Below, piece by piece: positions 51,903-60,711 of a stretch of 64,000 bases of DNA. The notes beneath the pieces were generated by a model, which ran no database searches, had not been told where the DNA came from, and worked only from the letters and a program-made list of their open reading frames with translations. Where the stretch lies: contig NZ_AP017560.1 of NCBI RefSeq assembly GCF_003967015.1, positions 1,364,001 through 1,428,000 on the forward strand, read 5' to 3'. Origin of the DNA: Pseudanabaena sp. ABRG5-3. GTDB lineage: Bacteria; Cyanobacteriota; Cyanobacteriia; Pseudanabaenales; Pseudanabaenaceae. The position numbers and the translations under genes were made by a program. Within the stretch, counting starts at the first letter, position 1. Each line of letters starts with the position of its first letter.

Positions 51903-54170
51903 ATGAGTGAATCTCAATACAGTGTTAATGCTCAAGGAGCGAATATTGGGGTAATTGGCAACGATGCCCAAGTCACTCAGAATTTCACCCAAAATATTTA
52001 TCTGCAATCGGCTGATTATCAACGATTGGTGGAGCAGATTCGGGATACTCAGGAAAGTTTGGAAGATGTGCCAGCGTCTAAACCAGAAAGGCGTTTGAAA
52101 CTTGCTGAGAAACTGCAAGAACTGAAAGAGCAGTTAGAGGAGTTTAAGAGTAACGTTTTTAAGTTATATGAGACTTTTACTAAGATTGAGATTAATACGG
52201 AACGGTTAAGGCAGGCTAAGGCGCATTTTGATCGGGGGGAATTTCGAGAGGCGGATGCGGTGCTGAAGGCGGAGGAGATGACCGAGGATCTCGATAGGCT
52301 GATCGAGAGGGAGAGGCAACTGGATCGCCAAAGGGAAAATGTGCGGGACAGTAGAGAGCAGATCGCGAACGAGTTTTTAATTAAGGCGCGGCTATGGGTA
52401 ACTTTTTATGACCAACCGAATCGTTTAGAGCAAACTTGTGAATATTTTGAAGAGGCTTTACGGGCGGCGCGGACAGGGGAAAACTTGTTTGAATATGCAG
52501 TATTTTTGCAAGAGCATTATAAGCTCAAGCAAGCCGAACAACTTTATCAAGAAGTCTTACAGATTAGAAGAATATTAGCGACCCAGAACCCTGCTACTTT
52601 TCTGCCAGATGTAGCAACGACGCTGAACAATTTGGCGGTTTTGCATAATGATACCAATGAAAAGGCGATCGCTCTATTGGAATATACAGAAGCCTTAGAG
52701 ATTTATCGAGAATTAGCAACCCAGAATCCTACTACTTTTCTGCCATACGTGGCAACAACGCTGAACAATTTGGCGAATTTGCATAGTGATACCAATGAAA
52801 TGGCGATCGCCCTCTCGGAATATACGGAGGCTCTAGAGATTAGACGCGAATTGGCAAAGCAGAATCCTGCTAATTTTCTGCCAAAAGTGGCAATGACGCT
52901 GAACAATTTGGCAATTTTGCATCAGAATACCAATGAAATGGCGATCGCCCTATCGGAATATAGGGAGGCTCTAGAGATTTATCGTGAGTTGGCAAAGCAG
53001 AATCCTGCTACTTTTCTGCCCAAAGTGGCAACAACGCTGAACAATTTGGCGAATTTGCATAGCGATACCAATGAAATGGGAATCGCCCTATCGGAATATA
53101 GGGAGGCTCTAGAGATCAGACGCGAATTGGCAAAGCAAAATCCTGCTACTTTTCTGCCAGATGTGGCATTGACGCTGGACAATTTGGGGCTTTTGCATCG
53201 GAATACCAATGAAATGGAGATCGCACTCTCGGAATTTACGGAGGCTCTACAGATTAGACGCGAATTGGCAAAGCAGAATCCTGCTACTTTTCTGCCAAAA
53301 GTGGCAATGACGCTGAACAATTTAGCGGTTTTGCATCGGAATACAAATGAAATGGCGATCGCCCTTTCGAAATTTACGGAGGCTCTACAGATTAGACGCG
53401 AATTGGCAAAGCAGAATCCTGCTACTTTTCTGCCAGATGTGGCAATGACGCTGAACAATTTGGCGATTTTGCATTGGAATACAAATGAAATGGCGATCTC
53501 ACTCTCGAAATTTACGGAGGCTCTACAGATTAGACGCGAATTGGCAAAGCAGAATCCTGCTACTTTTCTACCCAAAGTGGCAGATACGCTGAACAATTTG
53601 GCAGTTTTGCATCAGAATACCAATGAAATGACGATCGCACTCTCGGAATTTACGGAGGCTCTACAGATTAGACGCGAATTGGCAAAGCAGAATCCTGCTA
53701 CTTTTCTACCAGATGTGGCAACAACGCTGAACAATTTGGCGATTTTGCACGAGATTATCAATGAAATGGCGATCGCCCTGTCGGAATATACGGAAGCCTT
53801 AGAGATTTATCGAGAATTAGCGACCCAGACCCCTGCTACTTTTCTGCCATACGTGGCAAGTACGCTGAACAATTTGGCGATTTTTTTGCATAGGAATACC
53901 AATGAAACTGCTCTAGCAATGTCGGCACATCAAGAAGCTTTGCAGATTTATCAAGATTTTGCGAAAAAGAGTCCTGCTGTTTTTCAGCCAAAGGTGGATC
54001 TCGTACTTAAAAATATAGAGCTTTTACAAAATGCTCCTGACGAAAGGAATAACTCTGGGATTGAGAATAGACAAGCCCCACCCACAAAGCCGAGAAGTCG
54101 GTCAATCAAATCCCGTTCTTGGATGCAAAATATTTGCCGAGGGATCAAAAATTTGTTGAGACAGAGTTAA
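51903..54170 (+). CDS. TPR-repeat protein with N-terminal amyloid-type motif (putative receptor/scaffold)
   Basis: This 755-residue protein starts with VNAQGANIGVIGNDAQVTQN (about residues 7-26), nearly the same as the C-terminal motif of the upstream protein. A helical/coiled-coil region follows (about 35-170; RLKLAEKLQELKEQLEEF, RERQLDRQRENVRDSREQIA), then one degenerate and about ten near-identical 46-residue TPR units (EALEIRRELAKQNPATFLP, MTLNNLAVLHRNTNEMAIAL). A basic tail ends it. There is no NTPase domain, so it is not a canonical NLR. TPR arrays bind proteins, and this could sense a ligand and template assembly of the upstream effector. That role is inference. Confidence 0.75.
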   Translation: MSESQYSVNAQGANIGVIGNDAQVTQNFTQNIYLQSADYQRLVEQIRDTQESLEDVPASKPERRLKLAEKLQELKEQLEEFKSNVFKLYETFTKIEINTERLRQAKAHFDRGEFREADAVLKAEEMTEDLDRLIERERQLDRQRENVRDSREQIANEFLIKARLWVTFYDQPNRLEQTCEYFEEALRAARTGENLFEYAVFLQEHYKLKQAEQLYQEVLQIRRILATQNPATFLPDVATTLNNLAVLHNDTNEKAIALLEYTEALEIYRELATQNPTTFLPYVATTLNNLANLHSDTNEMAIALSEYTEALEIRRELAKQNPANFLPKVAMTLNNLAILHQNTNEMAIALSEYREALEIYRELAKQNPATFLPKVATTLNNLANLHSDTNEMGIALSEYREALEIRRELAKQNPATFLPDVALTLDNLGLLHRNTNEMEIALSEFTEALQIRRELAKQNPATFLPKVAMTLNNLAVLHRNTNEMAIALSKFTEALQIRRELAKQNPATFLPDVAMTLNNLAILHWNTNEMAISLSKFTEALQIRRELAKQNPATFLPKVADTLNNLAVLHQNTNEMTIALSEFTEALQIRRELAKQNPATFLPDVATTLNNLAILHEIINEMAIALSEYTEALEIYRELATQTPATFLPYVASTLNNLAIFLHRNTNETALAMSAHQEALQIYQDFAKKSPAVFQPKVDLVLKNIELLQNAPDERNNSGIENRQAPPTKPRSRSIKSRSWMQNICRGIKNLLRQS

Positions 54171-54217
54171 CCCATAAACTGTCAGTTTGATTATTTATTC
54201 TCACCCATAGAGAGCCT

Positions 54218-54404
54218 TAGGGGCAGAGCATTCCCGTGACAATCTATAAATTTCTCAGATCCTCTTCAATTGGGAATGCTCTGCCCAAAAACTCACAACG
54301 CAGGGAGCAATTGTCGCTAAAAGCAAAGAGGGCTTAGCATTTGCAAATCAAATTTTTTTGTGATGAGACTAGAAATAGTGGCGCAAATGCTAAGCCCCTA
54401 CATC
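54218..54404. repeat. Downstream member of the direct-repeat pair flanking the TPR gene
   Basis: It repeats the first hairpin (GGGGCAGAGCATTCCCG, ATCTATAAATTTCTCAGATC) almost base for base. The second hairpin has changed in both arms: GGCTTAGCATTTGC with GCAAATGCTAAGCC, where the upstream copy has GTAGAGC/GCTCTAC. The paired changes keep the stem. Confidence 0.75.
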
Positions 54405-54473
54405 ATCTTGGTGTTTTCATTGCAAGTACAATTTAATGAATTTACAGCCCAGAACTTTTATTCTGGGCTTGGT

Positions 54474-56732
54474 CTAGACCAAGCGATCGCTATAGGCGAT
54501 CGCAAAAGTCGAAATAGTGATGATCAAAATCAATGGATAGACAATCCAAGAAGCGATATTTAGATATTTAAACGCTTTTTTATGCCCATCTTTATCCAGT
54601 TTTGTGCCGATTACTGTGACCAGAATCGGTAGTAAACATAAACAGAAATAGACATAAAATACATATTCCATCGCTACGGTGTAGCCAACTTCAGGCAGTT
54701 GATTGTTAAAGGAAAGCAACAACACAATTCCTGATAGTAATGCTGAGGCAGGAGCCATCGTGCGAGGCACAAACATCGAATAGGGGAAGAACAGGCAGCA
54801 ATAGGTTAAAAGCGAGAGCAAAATCAACGGCAACACATTCTTCGATAGAAATACTAAGGTTTTGCGTTGAAAAGTCATGCGAATACTTAACCCAGGGTAT
54901 TCCACTTGAGCATTTGACTGAAACAAATCAGGATCGCCTTGAGTGGAAGTACTGCGTGATGAGTCTTGGAAATAGGTAATACTTTTAAAATTCCAAAGCT
55001 GTAGTCCTTGAAATGGTTTACGTTCCTCGGCTTCAGGTCTTGGCAATCTTAAGCCAACCTTATCGATCGCATAAATCAACCGCTCCGTCGATAGATTAGG
55101 ATTATCAAACCGCAAATTGAGTCTTTGCGAATCAAAGGGATAATCGCGAAAATCAAAGGCATTCCGAAACTCACCACGCACCCGATAGAGACGATAGTTT
55201 AAGCCATTGACTACCTGAGCTTTGATTGGTGCTTTGCCGTCAAATACAGGCGCAGTGGGATTAACACTATTACTGACCGCATCAGGAAACTGAATCTCCG
55301 TAGGTTCATCATTGCCGTTATAGCGGAACCACACATAAAAATCGGCGGTAAAAGTTGCCTTATCAATGCGATTCAGCTTATTGATATCCATTCCCGCATA
55401 AACTACGCGCTGCCGCCAAAAATATTGTTCACCCGACTGAACAATACTTCCAGCTTGGATTTCTTTTGGTAAATTCAAGCGCTCAGGATTAGCGATCTGC
55501 GTAAATTGCTGGGATGCAGAAATCAATTTTTGGTTTTGGAATTGAGCAAGGCGCACGGGCTGATCGCTATTGCGATCGCTGTTGAAATAAAGCAACCCTG
55601 TTAAGCCTCTGATGCCCACCTTACGATTATTTAGTTTCGCGAGCGCATCACGCACCTGTTCGCGATCTCCCTCTAAATTTGTCCCTTTAGGATTAGCTCT
55701 GCGAATAGCATCCACTGCGGCGATCGCTGCCTCATAAAACTTTGCACCTAAGTATGAGGGAGTTTTGTTATAGGCTTTTTGGTAAGCAGTCAAGAAGTCT
55801 TGAGCATCGGCTCCTGCACTGTCAAACAAGATTGGCAATGGCACATACATTCCATCGGTAAAGAATCCTGCATTTTTCTTCTCTTCATCATATTTTTCAA
55901 AGCGTTTGGCAAAGCTTTCTCTACCAAGAGCTTGCTCACCCAAAATCGAATTCTTTAACCCCTTTTGTTTGAGAGCGACCAAAAAATCTTCAGCAACCTC
56001 TTCTTTAGATAAAGTTAAGAACAAAATTCCCGCTTCAGGCTCGGCGGCAATTTCATTGACAATTTGCTGCACTGAAGCTTTGCGATTATTGGGGTCAGAA
56101 TCGATCACCCAAATTTTTTGAATTTTGCCATTATTGTTAGCTTCAAAGGCGGACTTAATTACTTCTGATTGGGCTTGTTCATTTTTGCTAGCCTTATCGT
56201 AGATTACACTCGCAGTTTTGAATTGCAATACCTGCTGGGCATACAGTGACAAAGTCTTAGCAAGGGCAGGATTGGTATAAATCATCCGAAAATAGTAGGG
56301 GCGATCGCTCGTAACTTTGGGATTATTTGCTGTCCCCGTAATCGCTGGTAATTTCTTGTCTTGATAGATGCTACCCGCAGCGATCGAAGCATCAGAGGAG
56401 CGATGCCCTAAAACTACAAGAGCCTCACTTTTGGCAATGTCGTTAGCGACTTGAGTTGCCCCATCCACATTACCCTTGTCATCAAAAACATTTAATTTAA
56501 GCTGACGACCATTGATCCCCCCATCCCGATTAGTCGCATCAATATATAGTTTGACGCTATCGACGATTTCCTGTCCACCACTGGCTCCATCGCCGCTTAG
56601 AGGAGCCGCAACCGCGATCGCGATCACATTTCCCTCAGCCCTTGAACCTTGTGGAAATAGGCTACCAAGCGATACGGCGCTCAAAAGTGCGATTAAGGCG
56701 ATCGCCCAAAATCTTGTAACTGTCTTGCCCAT
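54474..56732 (-). CDS. Periplasmic-binding-protein domain fused to a pentameric ligand-gated ion channel
   Basis: This 752-residue protein has a signal peptide (FWAIALIALLSAVSLGSLF), then a type I PBP domain (residues about 35-400; IAVAAPLSGDGASGGQEIVD, GGINGRQLKLNVFDDKG, LVVLGHRSSDASIAAGSIY). Next comes a Cys-loop-type extracellular domain with RDYPFDSQRLNLRF (about 525-538; no Cys pair) and four membrane helices: M1 VLPLILLSLLTYCCLFFPY, M2 ASALLSGIVLLLSFNNQLP, M3 and M4. It would form a pentameric channel gated by a small solute, perhaps an amino acid. I start at the ATG 56732; the frame from 56816 adds residues before the signal. Such fusions have been reported in prokaryotes but are rare. 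Confidence 0.88.
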   Translation of the reverse strand: MGKTVTRFWAIALIALLSAVSLGSLFPQGSRAEGNVIAIAVAAPLSGDGASGGQEIVDSVKLYIDATNRDGGINGRQLKLNVFDDKGNVDGATQVANDIAKSEALVVLGHRSSDASIAAGSIYQDKKLPAITGTANNPKVTSDRPYYFRMIYTNPALAKTLSLYAQQVLQFKTASVIYDKASKNEQAQSEVIKSAFEANNNGKIQKIWVIDSDPNNRKASVQQIVNEIAAEPEAGILFLTLSKEEVAEDFLVALKQKGLKNSILGEQALGRESFAKRFEKYDEEKKNAGFFTDGMYVPLPILFDSAGADAQDFLTAYQKAYNKTPSYLGAKFYEAAIAAVDAIRRANPKGTNLEGDREQVRDALAKLNNRKVGIRGLTGLLYFNSDRNSDQPVRLAQFQNQKLISASQQFTQIANPERLNLPKEIQAGSIVQSGEQYFWRQRVVYAGMDINKLNRIDKATFTADFYVWFRYNGNDEPTEIQFPDAVSNSVNPTAPVFDGKAPIKAQVVNGLNYRLYRVRGEFRNAFDFRDYPFDSQRLNLRFDNPNLSTERLIYAIDKVGLRLPRPEAEERKPFQGLQLWNFKSITYFQDSSRSTSTQGDPDLFQSNAQVEYPGLSIRMTFQRKTLVFLSKNVLPLILLSLLTYCCLFFPYSMFVPRTMAPASALLSGIVLLLSFNNQLPEVGYTVAMEYVFYVYFCLCLLPILVTVIGTKLDKDGHKKAFKYLNIASWIVYPLILIITISTFAIAYSDRLV

Positions 56733-56838
56733 GAAAATACAGCAGTCCTCAATTAAAAATTGCCAAGAGAAAGTTTGCCAAACACAAATAAAACTCTCTC
56801 GCAATTTTAGACCCATGAGATAGCGTCAAAATACTCAA

Positions 56839-56875
56839 AAAATAAAAGAGAGCGCTAAGCACTCTCTTTTATTTT
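56839..56875 (-). terminator. Hairpin after tRNA-His
   Basis: AAAATAAAAGAGAG pairs with CTCTCTTTTATTTT; the apex has one mismatch. It lies 26 bases downstream of the tRNA gene on the minus strand. Confidence 0.7.
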
Positions 56876-56901
56876 GGGTTTTTATGGTTTTAATTTTTAA
56901 G

Positions 56902-56975
56902 GGCGAACGATGGGAATTGAACCCACGCGTGGAGGAACCACAAACCTCTGCCTTAACCACTTGGCTACGCTCGCC
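56902..56975 (-). tRNA. trnH: tRNA-His (GTG)
   Basis: On the minus strand the sequence starts GGCGAGCGTAGCCAAGTGG and ends GTTCAATTCCCATCGTTCGCC in part. The acceptor stem GCGAGCG/CGTTCGC is perfect, with the extra 5' G facing C73 that marks tRNA-His. The anticodon loop TTGTGGT contains GTG, and the T-loop is TTCAATT. The anticodon stem has one T-T mismatch. CCA is not encoded. Confidence 0.93.
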
Positions 56976-57167
56976 ATTTAACCGTTATCTATCTTAATAC
57001 TAGTGAGTGTATTTAGACAAGAACTTTTTAAAAAATTTCCAAAAATTTCCAAAAAAATTTTCAGACCCCTAAGTTAACATGAGTTCGGGTTAAGCTGGCA
57101 AATTTAAATCTGCAATTGACTAAGATAGTTGCTTAGTAAACACATATAAAATTAATAAGGAGTAAGA

Positions 57168-57215
57168 ATGTACGCGATCGCTAAATCTACTTCAGATGAG
57201 AGGAAATCACTATGA
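57168..57215 (+). CDS. 15-residue leader ORF coupled to the Uma2 gene
   Basis: ATG at 57168 has a strong ribosome site (AAGGAG, seven bases upstream) and reads MYAIAKSTSDERKSL-stop. Its TGA overlaps the Uma2 ATG as ATGA. The better ribosome site belongs to the short frame, so translation of Uma2 may depend on it. Whether the peptide itself matters is unknown. Confidence 0.5.
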   Translation: MYAIAKSTSDERKSL

Positions 57216-57895
57216 CCGCCACGACAATCAGAAAAACTAATTCCCCATCGCCGATCGCTGAGCAAAACCGCCCCCTTGCCGAACATCGCGTGATTTTGCA
57301 TAACGTTAGTTGGCATACTTTTGAAAATTTACTTACCGATCTAGGCGATCGCCGCAAGACTTTATTTCATTACCTCAATGACACTCTCGAAATTATGTCG
57401 CCACTCTCACTTCACGAAGGTAGCAGTCGCTTTTTTGATAGATTACTAACGGTTTATGTAGATGAACTAGAAATTGATATGCGATGTCTAGGTTCTTTGC
57501 TAATGAAAATACCTGAACTAAAAATAGGTGGTGAACCAGATTCTTGTTATTACCTCAAAAATGAGTTAAGGATTCGCGCTCAAGAGAATGTGATTGTTGG
57601 GCAAGATCCACCGCCTGATTTAGTTTTAGAAGTTGATATCACAAATCCAAGTGATCGCCGTTTGCCGATATATGCCTTGCTAAATGTGCCTGAAGTGTGG
57701 CGCTATGATGGCTATAGTTTGGAATTTCTCGCTCTAGAGAATGGAGAATATAAACCGATTGCGAAGAGTTTAGCCTTTCCTGATTTGCCATCCGCAATCA
57801 TTGTCGAATATGTGCAGCAGCGCTTAATTTTAGGGGAAAGTGGAACTTTAAGAGAATTTCGGAAATGGGTAAGAGCTAATGTTGTACGGTTGTAG
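57212..57895 (+). CDS. Uma2-family endonuclease-fold protein
   Basis: This 227-residue protein has the Uma2/DUF820 PD-(D/E)XK pattern: TDLGDRRKTLFHYLNDTLEI, MSPLSLHEGSSRFFDRLL, PPPDLVLEVDITNPSDRRLP, YALLNVPEVWRYDG. Members are very common in cyanobacteria, with unclear targets. The start is the ATG at 57212, with AGAGG nine bases upstream and a leader peptide overlapping it. Unlike the Uma2 gene at 42700, its frame is intact. Confidence 0.85.
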   Translation: MTATTIRKTNSPSPIAEQNRPLAEHRVILHNVSWHTFENLLTDLGDRRKTLFHYLNDTLEIMSPLSLHEGSSRFFDRLLTVYVDELEIDMRCLGSLLMKIPELKIGGEPDSCYYLKNELRIRAQENVIVGQDPPPDLVLEVDITNPSDRRLPIYALLNVPEVWRYDGYSLEFLALENGEYKPIAKSLAFPDLPSAIIVEYVQQRLILGESGTLREFRKWVRANVVRL

Positions 57896-57896
57896 C

Positions 57897-57942
57897 CATA
57901 TTAAGCAAAGAAGCACCCTTGGGTGCTTCTTTGCTTAATATG
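57897..57942. terminator. Bidirectional terminator between Uma2 and ndhJ
   Basis: A perfect 22-bp stem (CATATTAAGCAAAGAAGCAC...) with a minimal loop. Its right arm includes the ndhJ stop codon (57935-57937). Confidence 0.85.
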
Positions 57943-58462
57943 CGTCTTGCAATTCGTAAAAGTCTGGCGTGACATAGTCCTTTCGCATCGGATAGCCGAT
58001 CCAGTCTTCGGGCATGAGAATTCGCTTGAGATTGGGATGACCTTCGTAGATGATGCCGTACATATCGAAGGTTTCGCGCTCTTGCCAGTCGGCAGTTTTC
58101 CAAATCCAGTAGACCGATGGACAACGGGGATCGGTGCGAGGGAGAAATACCTTAACGCGGACTTCCTCAAGGTGATCGCTTTTATCAATACCCTCATCGG
58201 TCAGCTTCGCGAGATGGTAAACACTCACCAAACTATCACCAGCACCCGCATCATAACCACATTGACACATCAAGTAGTTAAAGCCATAGGCATAGAGCGC
58301 CGTGGAAAAGGGAAGTAAAAACTGGCGATCGATTTTGAGAATGGGAACGCCTTGTTGGTCAAACCCTAAAAATTCATGCTCGAAACCATTATTAGTTAGC
58401 CATTGAGACACTGGGGCAGTTGCCTCAGTTGTAGTCAATGCTGCTTCTTGATTATCTGCCAA
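57935..58462 (-). CDS. ndhJ: NAD(P)H-quinone oxidoreductase subunit J
   Basis: This hydrophilic subunit of the thylakoid NDH-1 complex (NuoC family) supports respiration, cyclic electron flow and CO2 uptake. The 175 residues contain [60 protein letters not shown] and [17 protein letters not shown]. It overlaps the ndhK end by 11 bases in the ndhC-ndhK-ndhJ operon. Confidence 0.96.
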   Translation of the reverse strand: MADNQEAALTTTEATAPVSQWLTNNGFEHEFLGFDQQGVPILKIDRQFLLPFSTALYAYGFNYLMCQCGYDAGAGDSLVSVYHLAKLTDEGIDKSDHLEEVRVKVFLPRTDPRCPSVYWIWKTADWQERETFDMYGIIYEGHPNLKRILMPEDWIGYPMRKDYVTPDFYELQDAY

Positions 58463-59192
58463 CTGTCTCGACCTCCTTTTGAGCCATTTGCAACGCTGGT
58501 AGAGGAATGCCAGACTCGACTAGTTCCTTGGGCGGAGCCATACGGCTAGGCATTTCTAGATATTGTCCTGTGAGGATGGGGCTAACTACCTTCATCTCAT
58601 GCTTAACGGCATAGTAGCGATGGGTACGATTGAGGTTTGCTCTTTCGTTAAAGCCTTCAGTACCAATCTTTTTGCGAAGCTTGATGATTGCATCCATGAT
58701 TGCTTCGGGGCGAGGAGGGCAACCGGGGATATACACATCAACGGGGATTAACTTATCAACGCCGCGTACTGTGGTGTAGGAATCAGTGCTAAACATGCCG
58801 CCTGTAATCGTGCAAGCGCCCATCGCAATTACATATTTTGGTTCTTGCATTTGCTCGTAGAGACGCACCAGAGCAGGAGCCATTTTCATGGTGACAGTGC
58901 CTGCGGTGATGATCAAATCAGCTTGACGAGGGCTAGAACGGGGTAATAGACCAAAGCGATCGAAGTCAAATCTAGAGCCGATCATGGCAGCAAACTCAAT
59001 GAAGCAACAGCTAGTGCCATAGAGCATCGGCCAAAGGCTAGACATTCTCGACCAGTTGTAGAGGTCATTGAGGGTGGTCAAAATGACATTATTAGATAAG
59101 TCTTGGGTGACTTGTGGTGTTGCGGCAGGATTGATAAGGCGCTGAGTTTGTTCTTCAATGCTGAAGTCCAGACCAACGTTTTCGGATTTCAT
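58452..59192 (-). CDS. ndhK: NAD(P)H-quinone oxidoreductase subunit K
   Basis: This NDH-1 subunit carries the N2-type [4Fe-4S] cluster; ligands are in [25 protein letters not shown] and [11 protein letters not shown] start at the ATG 59192 (246 residues, [11 protein letters not shown]), whose ATGA overlaps the ndhC stop. The ATG codons at 59198 and 59219 would extend into ndhC. The end ([14 protein letters not shown]) is typical of cyanobacterial NdhK. Confidence 0.95.
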   Translation of the reverse strand: MKSENVGLDFSIEEQTQRLINPAATPQVTQDLSNNVILTTLNDLYNWSRMSSLWPMLYGTSCCFIEFAAMIGSRFDFDRFGLLPRSSPRQADLIITAGTVTMKMAPALVRLYEQMQEPKYVIAMGACTITGGMFSTDSYTTVRGVDKLIPVDVYIPGCPPRPEAIMDAIIKLRKKIGTEGFNERANLNRTHRYYAVKHEMKVVSPILTGQYLEMPSRMAPPKELVESGIPLPALQMAQKEVETVGR

Positions 59193-59548
59193 GACCATTC
59201 TAAGGCTCCTTTTCTCCAAGCGTAGACTAGACCTAAGATGAGAATGCTAATAAAGATGAGTGCTTCAACAAAGGCAAGTAAGCCTAGTTTGCTAAATGCG
59301 ACTGCCCAAGGATACAAAAACACTGTTTCCACGTCGAAGATCACAAAGGCAAGGGCGAACATGTAATAACGAATATTAAACTGGATCCAAGCTCCCCCAA
59401 CAGGTTCGCAGCCAGATTCGTAGGTAGTACGACCTGCGGCTCCAGACTGTTGTGGACTTAAAAGACCAGATAGGACTAATCCCGATATCGGGACAAGCGT
59501 ACAAACGATGATGAATACCAGTAAGTATTCGTATCCGCTTAAAACCAA
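59189..59548 (-). CDS. ndhC: NAD(P)H-quinone oxidoreductase subunit 3
   Basis: This 119-residue membrane subunit of NDH-1 has three helices and the conserved loop [40 protein letters not shown]. It is the first gene of ndhC-ndhK-ndhJ. About 340 bases upstream are shared with the divergent heme oxygenase gene. Confidence 0.96.
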   Translation of the reverse strand: MVLSGYEYLLVFIIVCTLVPISGLVLSGLLSPQQSGAAGRTTYESGCEPVGGAWIQFNIRYYMFALAFVIFDVETVFLYPWAVAFSKLGLLAFVEALIFISILILGLVYAWRKGALEWS

Positions 59549-59891
59549 GATGTATTACCTCTTCAAGCTAGCTTGACTAAATCTAATTTATAACGGCGGA
59601 TGTTAGCAACTGCTACAAATTAGGAGATCGTGACTACATTATATGGTCGCAGTGGTAGATGAAAATTTGTTACAGACTAGAAATTTTTCTATACATTGGC
59701 TTATATACTTGAATACTGTGCCAAATGCTTGTGATTTAAGGCTTTAGCGGTGATCGCAGTTTTTTCGGCATATCGGCATCATCTTGATAAATCTCACCAA
59801 TTTATCCCAAAATATATTCTTAATAACAAATTTAACTATCAATAAATTCGCTTAAATTCACCATCTTGATTTAAAAGTTTTAGGAGTTTTC
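59549..59891. promoter_or_regulatory. Divergent promoter region of ndhC and heme oxygenase
   Basis: These 343 bases are AT-rich without an open frame or strong hairpin. TAGGAG precedes the heme oxygenase ATG at about eight bases. No operator palindrome is evident. Confidence 0.5.
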
Positions 59892-60626
59892 ATGAGTCAA
59901 GGTTTAGCAACAAAGTTGCGCGTAGGTACACAAAAATCTCACTCAGCAGCAGAGAGTACCGATTTTATTAAATGTTTTTTAAAGGGTGTAGTTAACAAGA
60001 CAGCCTATAGCCGACTCGTCGGGAATCTTTACTTTGTTTACAAAGCGATCGAAGAAGAGTTTGAAGTTCACAAAAATGACCCTATCCTCAGCAAGCTTTA
60101 CTACCGTGAGCTATGGCGCGAAAAGAGTCTCGAACTCGATATGTTGTTCTACTTCGGCTCTAACTGGCGTGAAGCAGTAAAGCCTACCCCTGCTTGCGAA
60201 AAGTATCTGGCTCGTATCCGCGAGATTTCGGCTACTGACCCCGTATTGCTGGTAGCTCATGCTTACACGCGCTATATGGGCGATCTATCTGGTGGTCAAA
60301 TCCTCAAGAAAATCGCTAAGGAGTCGATGGGACTAGCTGATGGTGATGGGACTGCTTTCTATGAGTTCGATGATATTCGCAATCACGGTGAATTCAAGAA
60401 GAACTATCGTGCGGCTCTCGATACTTTGCCTGTGGATGAAGCAACTGCTCAGCGCATTGTTGATGAAGCAAATGCTTCGTTCCATATGAATATGGCAATG
60501 TTCCGTGAGTTGGAAGGTAACTGGCTATTAGCCTTGACCAAGTTTGGCTGGAACTCTTTGGTCACTAAGATTAAAGGTGAACCCAAAAACACCTCTGTTC
60601 GCCGCGAATCAAACGCTGCTAGCTAA
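59892..60626 (+). CDS. ho1: Heme oxygenase (biliverdin-producing)
   Basis: This enzyme opens heme to biliverdin IX-alpha with reduced ferredoxin, the first step to phycobilins. The 244 residues start MSQGLATKLRVGTQKSHSAA with the proximal His (KSHSAAE), and include LVGNLYFVYKAIEEEF, AYTRYMGDLSGGQILKKIA (distal helix) and NMAMFRELEGNWLLAL. It ends at a perfect terminator. Confidence 0.96.
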   Translation: MSQGLATKLRVGTQKSHSAAESTDFIKCFLKGVVNKTAYSRLVGNLYFVYKAIEEEFEVHKNDPILSKLYYRELWREKSLELDMLFYFGSNWREAVKPTPACEKYLARIREISATDPVLLVAHAYTRYMGDLSGGQILKKIAKESMGLADGDGTAFYEFDDIRNHGEFKKNYRAALDTLPVDEATAQRIVDEANASFHMNMAMFRELEGNWLLALTKFGWNSLVTKIKGEPKNTSVRRESNAAS

Positions 60627-60661
60627 ATAAAAAAGGGGCGCTTTGCGCCCCTTTTTTATTG
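60627..60661 (+). terminator. Terminator after heme oxygenase
   Basis: A perfect 16-bp stem AATAAAAAAGGGGCGC with TTT loop and T-run, directly after the stop codon. Confidence 0.85.
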
Positions 60662-60711
60662 GCATTCAGATATGATAAGAATATAAGCATAGGTTATAAA
60701 CATTAAGCTTT

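Noticed and set aside
52979-53596. Long open frame on the minus strand across the TPR array
   Set aside because: It repeats with the same 138-bp period as the TPR units and is a by-product of their near identity; codon pattern and start site give no support.
52580-53990. Regular repeats considered as a CRISPR array
   Set aside because: The period is 138 bp, units are coding and in frame, and there are no short repeats with unique spacers. No cas genes are present in the window.
54360-54563. 67-codon frame downstream of the TPR gene
   Set aside because: It covers a repeat hairpin and the end of the channel gene on the other strand.
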